This document shows, in pieces, positions 1 through 7,651 of a stretch of 64,000 nucleotides of DNA. Each line of letters starts with the position of its first letter. Within the stretch, counting starts at the first letter, position 1. Where the stretch lies: NCBI GenBank assembly GCA_050246115.1, contig JBFWWP010000029.1, positions 1-64,000 on the forward strand, read 5' to 3'. The notes beneath the pieces are model-generated. The model searched no databases. It was not told where the DNA came from and saw nothing but the letters and a program-made list of their open reading frames with translations. Source of the stretch: JBFWWP01 sp050246115 (GTDB lineage Bacteria > Planctomycetota > UBA8108 > UBA1146 > JAJFFE01). The position numbers and the translations under genes were made by a program.

Positions 1-313
1 CGGACCCCGAGTGCCAGAGATCGCTGAACACCAAGGCGTTAGAGCCCGTCACCAACACTCGCCAACACCGCCCGCCATCGGGCCAGCCTGAACGACGATT
101 GCCGACGGTCACGCCACTCAGCAACCGCCCCCCACCGACCGACCGAGGCGAACTGGCACGCCCAGGACTCGGTCGCGATGGACTCATCATGCCGTTCTCG
201 ACACCGAGGGCGCACTTCGCGAAAGACACGAACGTGCTACCGGGCTCACTCGGCGGATTACTTTCGGGCGGAGATGCTCCGACCGGGACCGGAAGTACCG
301 GAGGCTCTCGGAC
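1..313. other. Gene-poor left edge next to integrase remnant
   Basis: I see no intact gene here. Open frames are short and do not resemble known proteins. The only recognisable feature is a divergent copy of the short repeat that recurs at 2.2, 2.3 and 4.7 kb, lying at about 253-282. In the frame of the integrase remnant at 344, recombinase-like sequence begins only at about 314, just past that repeat. The rest of the integrase gene was therefore probably lost when the repeat region formed. Confidence 0.4.
253..282 (-). repeat. Divergent copy of short repeat (copy A)
   Basis: The core GGATTACTTTCGGGCGG, followed by a match to GATGCTCC, is close to the reverse complement of the repeat at 2191-2278, 2319-2347 and 4716-4802 (core CGCCCGAGAGTAATCC). 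It lies in the opposite orientation to the other copies. It sits directly upstream of the recombinase remnant, so it may mark a recombination breakpoint. Confidence 0.45.
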
Positions 314-343
314 CGCCGGCTTGAGGCGAACGACACCCTGAAG

Positions 344-592
344 ATGATCAAACGCCGTGCGCGCGCGGCGGGGATCCCCGAGTGGCGCTCACTCTGCAAC
401 CACACCTTCCGCGCGAGTGGCATCACCGACTACCTACGGCGCGGTGGGTCGATTGAGTACGCGCAGTTTCTCGCCGGGCACAGCGATGTGCGGTCGATGA
501 GATTGTACGACCGGAGGAAGAAGGACGAGAGTCTCGATGAGATCGAGCGGATTCAACTCTTCACGCCCCCATCAGGAGAGGGGGATGGGTGA
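344..592 (+). pseudogene. Tyrosine recombinase (phage-type integrase), C-terminal catalytic remnant
   Basis: This 82-residue frame keeps the end of a tyrosine recombinase catalytic domain. Visible parts are the HTFRASG box (His and second catalytic Arg), the AGHSD His box, and RLYDRR with the nucleophilic Tyr, followed by the LDEIERI ending seen in many chromosomal integrases. In-frame sequence upstream of the ATG (EANDTLKMIKRRARAAG) also looks recombinase-like from about 314. The core-binding domain and first catalytic Arg are absent, so the full protein of roughly 300-400 residues is missing most of its length. It is probably inactive and a relic of an integrated element. It converges with the secreted protein gene at 607. 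Confidence 0.75.
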
Positions 593-606
593 AGAGCCAC
601 ACCACC

Positions 607-2136
607 CTACGGACAGATGGGGGGAGGCATAGTGCAGGTCAGTCCGTCCGGCGTTGGATCCACGTCGCAGAAGACTGGTGGAGGCAGTGGCACGGTGGGT
701 GCCCCAAAGAGTGAGCCAAGAAGCGCAATCGGGTCGGCGATGTTGATCGCGCCGTCGTCGTTCGCGTCGCAGGCGTCTTCGCAGCTGAAGGTGGGGGGCG
801 CGCCGAGCGGAAACAGGAAGCTCAGAGTGAAGACCGCATCAGCAATGTTTTTCGTGCCGTCCCCGTTGCAGTCACCGCGAATGAAGTTGGAGTCACACCC
901 GACTCCTGGTGGGGTGTTTGCGTAGTAATAGACATGGCCAGCCTCTTCGCCACCGATGTCTGACCGAAGGGCAGTGGCCAAGACGCGCCCTCCTGAAACA
1001 GCCAGGGCCGAGCCAAAGAAGTCCCCAGAGTTAAGGCCAGGTGGTGCAACGACCGACTCTTGAGACCACACACCGTTCGTGTGTCGGAAGTTTACCACCG
1101 ACCCTCCCACGGACCCGGAATTGTTTACTGACGACACGAGAAGAAAGTCGGGGCCATCAAGGGCGACGAAGTAGCCAAAAGCACTACCAAATGCGACCGG
1201 GCTTCTTGTAACCCGTTGCTCCTGCTGCCAGTTGCCGCCAACTTTACGAAAGACGTAGGCCGCACCACTATTGCAATTGGAAGACCCAGGCGGGCAGTCG
1301 ATGTCGGCGCTGAAGGCGCCGACTGCAATCACGTCGCCATCGATTGCCACGCTTGAGCCAAAGAAGTCGCCACAATCTCCGTCGACCGCCGTGAGCTTGT
1401 GTGTCTGGGACCAGGTGGTCCCATTCCGCTCAAAGACATAAGCGGCGCCAGTGTTGCAACCGGCTGGGCCGGGGGCTAAATGTGCACCAGCTACTAGTGT
1501 ATCGCCGGAGGCTACGATGGGACCGGGAAAGCCCAACACGGGAACCACATCGCTCGCAACGACCTTCTGGACCTCCACCCACTGCGCCCCGTTCTGTTCA
1601 AAGACGTAAAGCGCTCGCGCGCCGAAGCTTCCGACAAAGAGACGTCCGCCCGACAAACGCACGGAACTTCCGAAGTAGCTCATTGGCTGACTGTCGGAGG
1701 CGGTGAGCTCGGCTGACCACACCCAGTCGTCGGCACCACTACTGCGCTCATACACCACCACCGTCCCTGCGGACATGTTCGCGCGCGTCCCGATTGCTAG
1801 AGTATCTCCCTCAATGGCGACGGATATCCCTAGGATGTCTCCGCACAAGGGGGATGGGGAAGGTACGAGAGCGCGCTCTACCCAGGCACTCCCGACAAGC
1901 TCAAAGACATACGCCGCGCCCGATTCGCAGTTCCCGTTCAAAGGGTCAGCTCCGTCGACGCCAACGGCGCCGACAACGCAGAAGTTCCCAGACAGGTCAA
2001 TGCTCTGTCCGTACACGTCGAAATCCACCGTGCTAAACGTGTTCGGTCCGGGCAAGAAACACTGCGCTACAACAGGTGAAGGGCCACCGGCGAGTGCAAC
2101 CAGAGTCAAAGAAACCAGAGGGGGCATGCGAGTCAT
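607..2136 (-). CDS. Secreted FG-GAP beta-propeller protein with C-terminal dockerin-like module
   Basis: The 509-residue product starts MTRMPPLVSLTLVALAGG, a signal peptide probably cleaved near VVAQ-C. The body is a series of FG-GAP-type repeats (FGSSV or YFGSSVRL, then VGAF or AAYVF blocks), as in integrin-alpha-like beta-propellers that bind surfaces or calcium. The last 95 residues carry two calcium loops (GDCNGDGTKNIADAV and DANDDGAINIADP) and a tail with three cysteines ending PPICP. The same module ends the proteins at 18099, 24504 and 57258. I chose the ATG at 2136 because GGAAGGA lies six bases upstream; the open frame continues further but runs into the IS remnant. The exact ligand and function are unknown. 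Confidence 0.85.
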   Translation of the reverse strand: MTRMPPLVSLTLVALAGGPSPVVAQCFLPGPNTFSTVDFDVYGQSIDLSGNFCVVGAVGVDGADPLNGNCESGAAYVFELVGSAWVERALVPSPSPLCGDILGISVAIEGDTLAIGTRANMSAGTVVVYERSSGADDWVWSAELTASDSQPMSYFGSSVRLSGGRLFVGSFGARALYVFEQNGAQWVEVQKVVASDVVPVLGFPGPIVASGDTLVAGAHLAPGPAGCNTGAAYVFERNGTTWSQTHKLTAVDGDCGDFFGSSVAIDGDVIAVGAFSADIDCPPGSSNCNSGAAYVFRKVGGNWQQEQRVTRSPVAFGSAFGYFVALDGPDFLLVSSVNNSGSVGGSVVNFRHTNGVWSQESVVAPPGLNSGDFFGSALAVSGGRVLATALRSDIGGEEAGHVYYYANTPPGVGCDSNFIRGDCNGDGTKNIADAVFTLSFLFPLGAPPTFSCEDACDANDDGAINIADPIALLGSLFGAPTVPLPPPVFCDVDPTPDGLTCTMPPPICP

Positions 2137-2190
2137 ACGGGGTCCTTCCAAGCTGAAACTGGCGCGCATCGTACCATGGTCGGTAGGCCA

Positions 2191-2278
2191 GGAAACACCC
2201 GCCCGAGAGTAATCCCCGTGCCCCGCCCACCACCACTCGAGCAACCGCCTCTGGTGCTTCGTCCTGGTTCGGTCGTTC
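2191..2278 (+). repeat. 88-bp direct repeat (copy B)
   Basis: It begins GGAAACACCCGCCCGAGAG and ends GTTCGGTCGTTC. It matches 4716-4802 over the whole length with only a few differences, in the same orientation. It lies just upstream of the FG-GAP gene, between it and the IS remnant. I recognise no coding sense or family. It is probably a short mobile or recombination-derived repeat. Confidence 0.75.
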
Positions 2279-2318
2279 GACGACGAAGGCCCAGGGCCGA
2301 CGATTCCTCGACGTCGGA

Positions 2319-2347
2319 GGAAGCACCCGCCCGAGAGCAATCCCCGT
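2319..2347 (+). repeat. Short partial copy of the same repeat (copy C)
   Basis: GGAAGCACCCGCCCGAGAGC followed by AATCCCCGT matches the first 29 bases of copies B and D with two or three changes. It abuts the point where the IS3 orfB sequence stops, so it marks the right side of the breakpoint that truncated the IS. Confidence 0.65.
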
Positions 2348-2348
2348 A

Positions 2349-2737
2349 CCTCGAAGATCTCCCGATTCTCGAGGACGAACTGATATCTCAGCTCCCGTGG
2401 CTCGCGAAGTAAGCCGCCGCTTTTTTTAGGATCTCCCGATCCTGCTCTGCCTGCGCAAGCTTCTTCTTCAGCTCGCGATTCTCTCGTTCCAGATCGAGCA
2501 TCGATCGCTCGCCCTTCTTCGGCAACACACGGCCACCTGCCAGAAGCTTCCGCTTCCAGGCAAACAGCAGATTCTCCGAAACCCCCAGTGACTCCGCGAC
2601 TTCTCGCACTGGACGATCCCCCTCGACCACCTGCCGAACCGCGTCGACCTTGAAGTCGTCCGTGTACTTCTTGCGCTTTTTTCCCATTGTGTGCGTCCTT
2701 CCGGAGGTTCATTATTCCTCCTTAAGGCGTGTCCACA
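2349..2737 (-). mobile_element. IS3-family insertion sequence remnant (left end, orfA, start of orfB)
   Basis: Read leftwards from 2737, the element begins TGTGGACACGCCTTAAGGAG, a plausible IS3-type terminal sequence starting with TG. It then carries a complete orfA. A run of seven A residues on the coding strand (2421-2427) is the usual kind of slippery site for the programmed orfA-orfB frameshift. In the shifted frame orfB begins with YQFVLENREIFEV, a typical IS3 orfB start, and stops matching at about 2349 where repeat copy C begins. The catalytic DDE domain and right end are missing, so the element cannot move by itself. Confidence 0.7.
2388..2687 (-). CDS. IS3-family transposase OrfA
   Basis: The 99-residue protein has the standard OrfA layout. 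An N-terminal helix-turn-helix (KYTDDFKVDAVRQVVEG to VSENLLFAWKRKLL) binds the IS ends. A leucine-zipper-like helix follows (LDLERENRELKKKLAQAEQD), ending in ILKKAAAYF. The length is normal for OrfA. In intact elements OrfA is joined to OrfB by frameshifting; here OrfB is cut to its first dozen or so residues, so OrfA could at most act as a DNA-binding regulator. The ATG at 2687 is preceded by GGAAGGA a few bases upstream. Confidence 0.85.
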   Translation of the reverse strand: MGKKRKKYTDDFKVDAVRQVVEGDRPVREVAESLGVSENLLFAWKRKLLAGGRVLPKKGERSMLDLERENRELKKKLAQAEQDREILKKAAAYFASHGS

Positions 2738-2738
2738 A

Positions 2739-2957
2739 TCCCGGGGGAAGCTCAAAGGCGATCGATATCACCGAAGCATGTTCGTTCAACACACGTACCT
2801 GGTGCATTCGGGGCGCGTTTTCGACTCGTGTCTGGGGCCGCACCTCGGCAACCAAGTGGAAGCAGATTACCTGCCGGCAGTCATCGAGACAGCTCTCAGC
2901 GGCTACTATTCGACGACTCAGGGGCCCGGCGTGACCGGATGGGTGTTGGAGTTTTGA
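2739..2957 (+). pseudogene. 3' end of an unidentified gene truncated by the IS left end
   Basis: The frame is open from the IS boundary to a stop at 2955-2957 and reads like protein (HTYLVHSGRVFDSC, then LGNQVEADYLPAVIE, ending GVTGWVLEF). Its last 19 bases overlap the ATG of the next gene at 2939, the arrangement expected for two translationally coupled genes. I infer that it was the first gene of a pair and lost its 5' part when the IS inserted or the region rearranged. I do not recognise the family. Confidence 0.4.
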
Positions 2958-4672
2958 ACCGACTAGCGAGATCGTGGCTGCTGGTTGGGGCGGGGTGTGT
3001 AGCTTTGGGGGTATCCGTCATCTGGCCACCGGGGCCCAAGTTCGAGCTGCCCTACAGTTCAGACTTAGAGCTTCCTGAGTTGGCCGAACTGAGCGAGCCA
3101 GACCACTGGTCACCTGTGGCCCTTGAGCCCTGGGCCGGATGGAATTTCTGGGTCCACCGGCCGAGTTCACTACAGTCAGCAACACTCCGAGAGTTTCAGA
3201 CCTTTTTCGCTGGTCTGGAGCGGTGGGGGGTGACGCGTACCTACTTGTTGGCTGATCCAGAGTTCGGCGAGATCGCGGTAACCGTCAGCGTGGATACCGC
3301 GGTTACGCACGCTCACGACAAGCTTCGGTGGGCGCTGCGCCGAAGCGAAGCGAGTGAACGCATCGAGGTCAGTGGAGGTTGTGAAGTGGAGGCCTACCTG
3401 CTCAGGGCATCTCAAGCCCCGCACGCTTTAGCCCTCCGCAACCGAAACATCACAGTCCAGGCGGCTTGGAGACAACACCGAGACGGCCCGACCGATTGGC
3501 TTTCTGTCGCTGCGACGGAGTTCGCTGCCGCAATCGAGGGGCATGCGATTCCGACGAGCCAGGCGTCGAGCAGATCTCCCACTGTCAACGCGACGCCTCC
3601 TGCACACATCATACGAGGTGAGCGCACGCTTGTGCGGGTTTCCGCTACGGATCCGTACGGCGAGTTCGTCGAGTTTTTTGCGCACGCACCGAAAACGGGA
3701 GTGTCATGTTGGGGCGAGGCGGAGGGAATCGTTGTCACCTGCCGTGGGGAGTTGGGGCCTGCGCAGTTGAGTGCGTGGGCCGTCAATGACTCCCTGTTGC
3801 CGGTCAAGTTCATGTTGGAGCTTCAGGTAGAGGCTCCTGTTGAAGTCGACGCGCGCGACGGCCCAAGGCCCACAACCATTGAGACATCCGAAGTCGTTGT
3901 GCCACCGGCGGGCTTCCTTTTCGAACCAACGACCATGCACAATGACCGCGCCGCACAAGAAGCGGCCTTCGAACATACCGCTTCCGACATTGGACTCCTT
4001 CCAGAGATGCTGCGCACGGGATACGTTTCAGGCTTTGACCCGAGCTACCTAGGCGGTGGGCTTCGAGTCCTCGAGGACCAGGCGAACTGGCCCCACCTTC
4101 AGGATCCATATGAACGAACTCTCGTGCTCAGTGGAGTAGACCCGGAAGCCAGGTATAGGCTTGAGGTGAAAGTCGCACAGGATCAAGCGATCGCCAGGCA
4201 GTACTTCCTTTTCCTTTTCCGCTTTGATCCGTCAAGAAGGTGGTCACGAGTAGATGGTATTGGGTGTCCGTGCTACCAGAGTGACCCTCAGTATCTCGGC
4301 TACCAGTTGAGGCTCATTCAGGATAACGTCTTCGTGGCAGCGACCATTACCGGTGGCCAAGGTGTCGATATGTCCCGCTTTGCCAAGGACCTATGCCGGG
4401 CTATCGAGTCGACCTCCGTCCTGATGTCCTCAGCGAAGGATGACTGGCCGACGTGTTGGTTCGAGGCGACCGAGACGCACGACGAGGAAGGACGTGAGTT
4501 GCTAGCCGTACGGGCTGAGGCCAGATATGGGCGAGTGACGCACGTGCTTGTCGGCGGCGGGTCACTTTCGGAGTACTCCGGTATGGAGATTGTGGTGCCG
4601 ACGGGTCCGCGGATCGAGTGCGGCGTGGTTGACATGGCCACTCGAGTATCCGTCTGCTTCTGGAGTCCGTGA
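2939..4672 (+). CDS. Hypothetical membrane-anchored or secreted protein
   Basis: This 577-residue protein begins MGVGVLNRLARSWLLVGAG, giving one N-terminal hydrophobic segment (about residues 10-32) that could be a signal anchor or an uncleaved signal. The rest is soluble and mixed in composition, with scattered cysteines (including GIGCPCYQS) and no motif I recognise. I chose the ATG at 2939 because the longer frame upstream has no protein-like sequence and because this start overlaps the end of the truncated upstream frame. With its partner cut, expression may now depend on sequence at the IS end. Repeat copy D lies just downstream. Confidence 0.6.
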   Translation: MGVGVLNRLARSWLLVGAGCVALGVSVIWPPGPKFELPYSSDLELPELAELSEPDHWSPVALEPWAGWNFWVHRPSSLQSATLREFQTFFAGLERWGVTRTYLLADPEFGEIAVTVSVDTAVTHAHDKLRWALRRSEASERIEVSGGCEVEAYLLRASQAPHALALRNRNITVQAAWRQHRDGPTDWLSVAATEFAAAIEGHAIPTSQASSRSPTVNATPPAHIIRGERTLVRVSATDPYGEFVEFFAHAPKTGVSCWGEAEGIVVTCRGELGPAQLSAWAVNDSLLPVKFMLELQVEAPVEVDARDGPRPTTIETSEVVVPPAGFLFEPTTMHNDRAAQEAAFEHTASDIGLLPEMLRTGYVSGFDPSYLGGGLRVLEDQANWPHLQDPYERTLVLSGVDPEARYRLEVKVAQDQAIARQYFLFLFRFDPSRRWSRVDGIGCPCYQSDPQYLGYQLRLIQDNVFVAATITGGQGVDMSRFAKDLCRAIESTSVLMSSAKDDWPTCWFEATETHDEEGRELLAVRAEARYGRVTHVLVGGGSLSEYSGMEIVVPTGPRIECGVVDMATRVSVCFWSP

Positions 4673-4715
4673 CCGAAGAGGCGTTGACAGGTTCAGTACG
4701 AAGACCACGTCTCGG

Positions 4716-4802
4716 GGAAACACCGCCCGAGAGTAATCCCCGTGCCCCGCCCCCCACCACTCGAGCAACCGCCTCCGGTGCTTCGTCCTGGTTCGGTCGT
4801 TC
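4716..4802 (+). repeat. 87-bp direct repeat (copy D)
   Basis: It runs from GGAAACACCGCCCGAGAG to GTTCGGTCGTTC and is nearly identical to copy B at 2191-2278, in the same orientation. Together copies B and D bracket the IS remnant, the truncated gene and its partner. This is what a duplication or a homologous insertion event could leave. Confidence 0.75.
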
Positions 4803-4861
4803 TTACGAAACTCGACTTCCCGTCGCCACCGGAACTGGAACCGACTCCGGGTTCCCCTGGC

Positions 4862-5233
4862 TCAGTGTTTGCACTCTGACGGATACCGTACGCGGCGTCG
4901 ACCAAGAACAACCGAAGAGACGCACACGGTACCAAACACAACCAAGACGAGAAGGCCGAAAGGAAACACAGATAGTCCTAGCGCCCTAAATCGGTCCGAC
5001 CATTCAAGAAGGTCAACCGCCACATCTGAGGACTGCGGCTGCGTTCCGACGAATCCACTCAGGCGCAGGAAGACCCACACGGCGCCCAAGCGGCCCCAGA
5101 GTGGTCCCAAGATGAGAAAGACTCCGAGCGTGGCCGAAGTTGCAAGAATGGAAAACCGCACCGAAGACAGGCGGCTACGGGAGAAGCGACGATCTTCCGC
5201 AGACTCTGGCGTGGTCAACCTACTCGGCTTCAT
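4862..5233 (-). CDS. Small hypothetical membrane protein
   Basis: The 123-residue product has two likely membrane helices, one around FSILATSATLGVFLILGP and one around SVFPFGLLVLVVFGTVC, separated by a short polar stretch. The N-terminus is rich in Ser and Arg, and the C-terminus is basic (GRRRVRYPSECKH). I chose the ATG at 5233, which has a modest GAGG site; the longer upstream frame overlaps the end of the YceH-like gene in a different frame. It follows that gene on the same strand, so the two may be co-transcribed. I do not recognise the family. Confidence 0.5.
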   Translation of the reverse strand: MKPSRLTTPESAEDRRFSRSRLSSVRFSILATSATLGVFLILGPLWGRLGAVWVFLRLSGFVGTQPQSSDVAVDLLEWSDRFRALGLSVFPFGLLVLVVFGTVCVSSVVLGRRRVRYPSECKH

Positions 5234-5279
5234 ATCCGGTCGGACCTCTTCGCGGCGAGTCCGCCTTCCCTCGTCAGCC

Positions 5280-5990
5280 TCAGAGCCCGCCCCGGTCAGC
5301 CTCGAGGCGCTCGACGCGGCTGCGAAGCTCCGCAACCTGCTCGGCCAGCGCGGCGAGACTGAGTCCGGTCGGCTCGCGCCGAGCGCCCGCGCCGGACGAC
5401 GTGCTCCGCTCGTGCCCCGAAAGCTCGCCCTCGGAGTCGGGCTCGACCGGCACGTCCGCTTCGGCTCGTCGTACCGTCGCGAGTTCGTCCGCCGGATAGA
5501 ACCCGTGCGTGACGCGAACCCCGCGGCGCACCTCGGGCGGACTCAAGCGGATCACCAGCGGGGGCTGGCGCGAGGTGAGTTGGTCGAGGGTCTGCTGCAG
5601 GGCTTCCATATCGTCCAAGCGACACATGCGGCTAGCCCGCGTGCGCAGCTCGCCGGTCGTCTGCGCTCCGCGCAACAGCAACTCGCCGATGACCGCCTTC
5701 TGCGCGCCGTTCAGGTCGAGTTCGGAAGTCAGTTCCTGCTTGAACTTCTCTACTCGGCTACCGCCGGGGTAGATCAGCGACACCAAGCCACGCGCCTTCA
5801 GTCGCTCTAGGCAATCGTAGACCTGGTCTTCGTCGTAGTGAACGACGGGATCCCGGTTCGACTTCTGGTTCGCACCGACGACCAACCCGTTCAGCGACAG
5901 CGGGTACTGGTTCGGGGTCGTGAGCGCCTTCTCGATCAACACACCGAGCAATCGGCGCTCCATCGGCTTCAGAGTCAACGGCTCGCTCAT
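5280..5990 (-). CDS. YceH-family (DUF480) protein
   Basis: The 236-residue protein matches the UPF0502/YceH family. The N-terminal part has the hallmark ERRLLGVLIEKALTTPNQYP followed by LSLNGLVVGANQKSNRDPV. The second winged-helix part carries LRGAQTTGELRTRASRM. The C-terminus adds a short coiled coil (AEQVAELRSRVERLEAD). The family consists of two winged-helix-like domains, and its molecular role is not well defined. The ATG at 5990 is preceded by AGGAGG at a good distance. It is transcribed away from the methyltransferase gene at 6170. Confidence 0.88.
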   Translation of the reverse strand: MSEPLTLKPMERRLLGVLIEKALTTPNQYPLSLNGLVVGANQKSNRDPVVHYDEDQVYDCLERLKARGLVSLIYPGGSRVEKFKQELTSELDLNGAQKAVIGELLLRGAQTTGELRTRASRMCRLDDMEALQQTLDQLTSRQPPLVIRLSPPEVRRGVRVTHGFYPADELATVRRAEADVPVEPDSEGELSGHERSTSSGAGARREPTGLSLAALAEQVAELRSRVERLEADRGGL

Positions 5991-6169
5991 GACGCCTCCT
6001 GGCTCCCTTGGACCGCGGCGGATCCGCCCTCGAACTCGCCTCGACCCGCGAGGGTACAGCAAACGCGTCGCGGCTGCCAACGCGTCCGACACCCACGCCC
6101 TCGTGCCCCTCCCGATACCGACACCGAGCGGTCCTCCAACCCGCCGCGGATTCGGGTACACTCCCGGAC

Positions 6170-6874
6170 ATGGAAAGACTCCCGGAACCAGAGCTCATGG
6201 ACGAGGCCGCGCAGGCGCTTGCATACGCCAAAGCCGACTTCGCCGAGCCGCACGAGAGGTTCGTGGACGGCTTCGCGACGTGTTTCCCGGACGTCACGCC
6301 CCGAGGCACCTACTTGGACCTCGGCTGTGGCCCCGGCGACGTGACCCTGCGTTTCGCCCGGCGCCATCCGCAGGTGCTCCTTCACGGAGTCGACGGCGCC
6401 GCCGCGATGCTGGCTCACGGGCACGAACTCATCCAACAGGCCGGGATGGCGCACCGGGTGCGCCTCATCCACCAGCTCTTACCCGCCGACTCGCTCCCCA
6501 ACGACCGTTACGACGGGGTCATCTCGAACTCGCTCCTCCATCACCTGCACGATCCCCGAGGAATGTGGCAAACGGTCGCTCGCTTCGCCGCACCGGGGGC
6601 ACCGATCTTCATCATGGACCTCCGGCGACCGGACACGCCGGACCAGGCCCGCGCGTTGGTCGAGGAGTACTCCGTTGGTGAACCCGAGATCCTACGACGC
6701 GACTTCTACAACTCGTTGCTCGCCGCGTTCCGCCCCGAGGAGGTCGAGGCCCAGTTGCGGGCGGCCGCTCTCGACCTCGAGGTGAAGATCGCGAGTGACC
6801 GCCACCTCATCGTCTGCGGCACCCTGCGCCCGGCCCCCGAAACGCCCCAAGGCAAACGGAAGAGTCACGCGTAG
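6170..6874 (+). CDS. Class I SAM-dependent methyltransferase
   Basis: This 234-residue protein has motif I as YLDLGCGPGDVTLRFA, an acidic residue after strand two (LLHGVDGAAAML), and the SNSLLHHLHDPRGMW block typical of class I methyltransferases, with a C-terminal SDRHLIVCG strand. It is a compact soluble enzyme with no extra domain, and its substrate cannot be read from sequence. The ATG at 6170 fits the family start; the upstream extension to 6008 is not protein-like. It lies 258 bases before the CysC-like/glutamine-kinase-like pair on the same strand. Campylobacter phosphoramidate loci also carry methyltransferases, but this family is common elsewhere, so that link is weak. Confidence 0.82.
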   Translation: MERLPEPELMDEAAQALAYAKADFAEPHERFVDGFATCFPDVTPRGTYLDLGCGPGDVTLRFARRHPQVLLHGVDGAAAMLAHGHELIQQAGMAHRVRLIHQLLPADSLPNDRYDGVISNSLLHHLHDPRGMWQTVARFAAPGAPIFIMDLRRPDTPDQARALVEEYSVGEPEILRRDFYNSLLAAFRPEEVEAQLRAAALDLEVKIASDRHLIVCGTLRPAPETPQGKRKSHA

Positions 6875-7132
6875 CTCCACCCCGCGCCCCTTGCAGGGAG
6901 GGCTTTCGAAGGCCCCGGTCGCGAAGGTCTTGGCCCCTAGCCGCGGCGACGCCCGCTCGTTCCGAGTCAGCCTGACGATCTCGCGCTCGCCGTCAGCGGG
7001 GCCCGACTCGGACGATCCCTCCGACCGTGCGGCCGCTCGTTTCTCCGGCACCCCCTGCGGCACCCGGGGATTCCTGCCGATCTCCAGAAGGCGAAACCAT
7101 TTCCCGATCGCTCGAGAGGAGCCCTGCGAGAC

Positions 7133-7651
7133 ATGCATGCCATCTGGATCACCGGCCTCAGCCGTTCTGGCAAGACCACCCTCGCCCAGGGGCTAGCCCA
7201 ACATTTCCGCTCGTCGAATCAGGTCGTCGAGATCGTCGATGGCGCTGAGGTCCGGCGGCGCTTGGGCAATGTATTCGGCTACTCGCGCGAAGAACGGATC
7301 CGCCTGAATCGCGTGCTGTGCACGATGGCCGGACTCCTCACTCGTAACGGCGTGATCACGATCGTTCCAGCCATCACGCCGCTCGAGGAGTGTCGCGAGT
7401 ACAACCGACGCGAGCTCCCGTCGTACACCGAGATCTATCTCTCGTGCCCGGCGGAAGTCTGCCGCCAACGCGACGTCCGCGACGAGTACGAGCAGGCGCT
7501 CCGCGGCGACCTCGACCACTTCGTCGGGATCGACGATCCGTACGAGCTACCGCGATCTCCCGACCTCTGCTTGGACACGAGCCTGCTCGGCATCGATGAC
7601 ACCCTCGAAGAGGCAATCCTCTTCCTGCAAGAGGCTCTGGTGTACGCATGA
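7133..7651 (+). CDS. Adenylylsulfate-kinase-like protein (possible CDP-phosphoramidate kinase)
   Basis: The 172-residue P-loop kinase resembles CysC. Walker A is GLSRSGKTT, the DGAEVRRRLG and GYSREERIRLNR blocks correspond to the APS-kinase core, and a conserved C-terminal part binds substrate (LDHFVGIDDPYELP). The stop overlaps the ATG of the next gene by four bases, so the two proteins are made together. There is no sulfate-assimilation gene nearby. In Campylobacter jejuni a CysC homologue (Cj1415) phosphorylates cytidine diphosphoramidate and sits near the glutamine kinase Cj1418. The same pairing here favours that role by inference. A sulfate-activating APS kinase remains possible. Confidence 0.75.
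   Translation: MHAIWITGLSRSGKTTLAQGLAQHFRSSNQVVEIVDGAEVRRRLGNVFGYSREERIRLNRVLCTMAGLLTRNGVITIVPAITPLEECREYNRRELPSYTEIYLSCPAEVCRQRDVRDEYEQALRGDLDHFVGIDDPYELPRSPDLCLDTSLLGIDDTLEEAILFLQEALVYA

Noticed and set aside
607..2136. A cellulosome, suggested by the dockerin-like ends
   Set aside because: The modules differ from classical dockerins by a Cys tail, and no scaffoldin or carbohydrate-active catalytic domain is seen.
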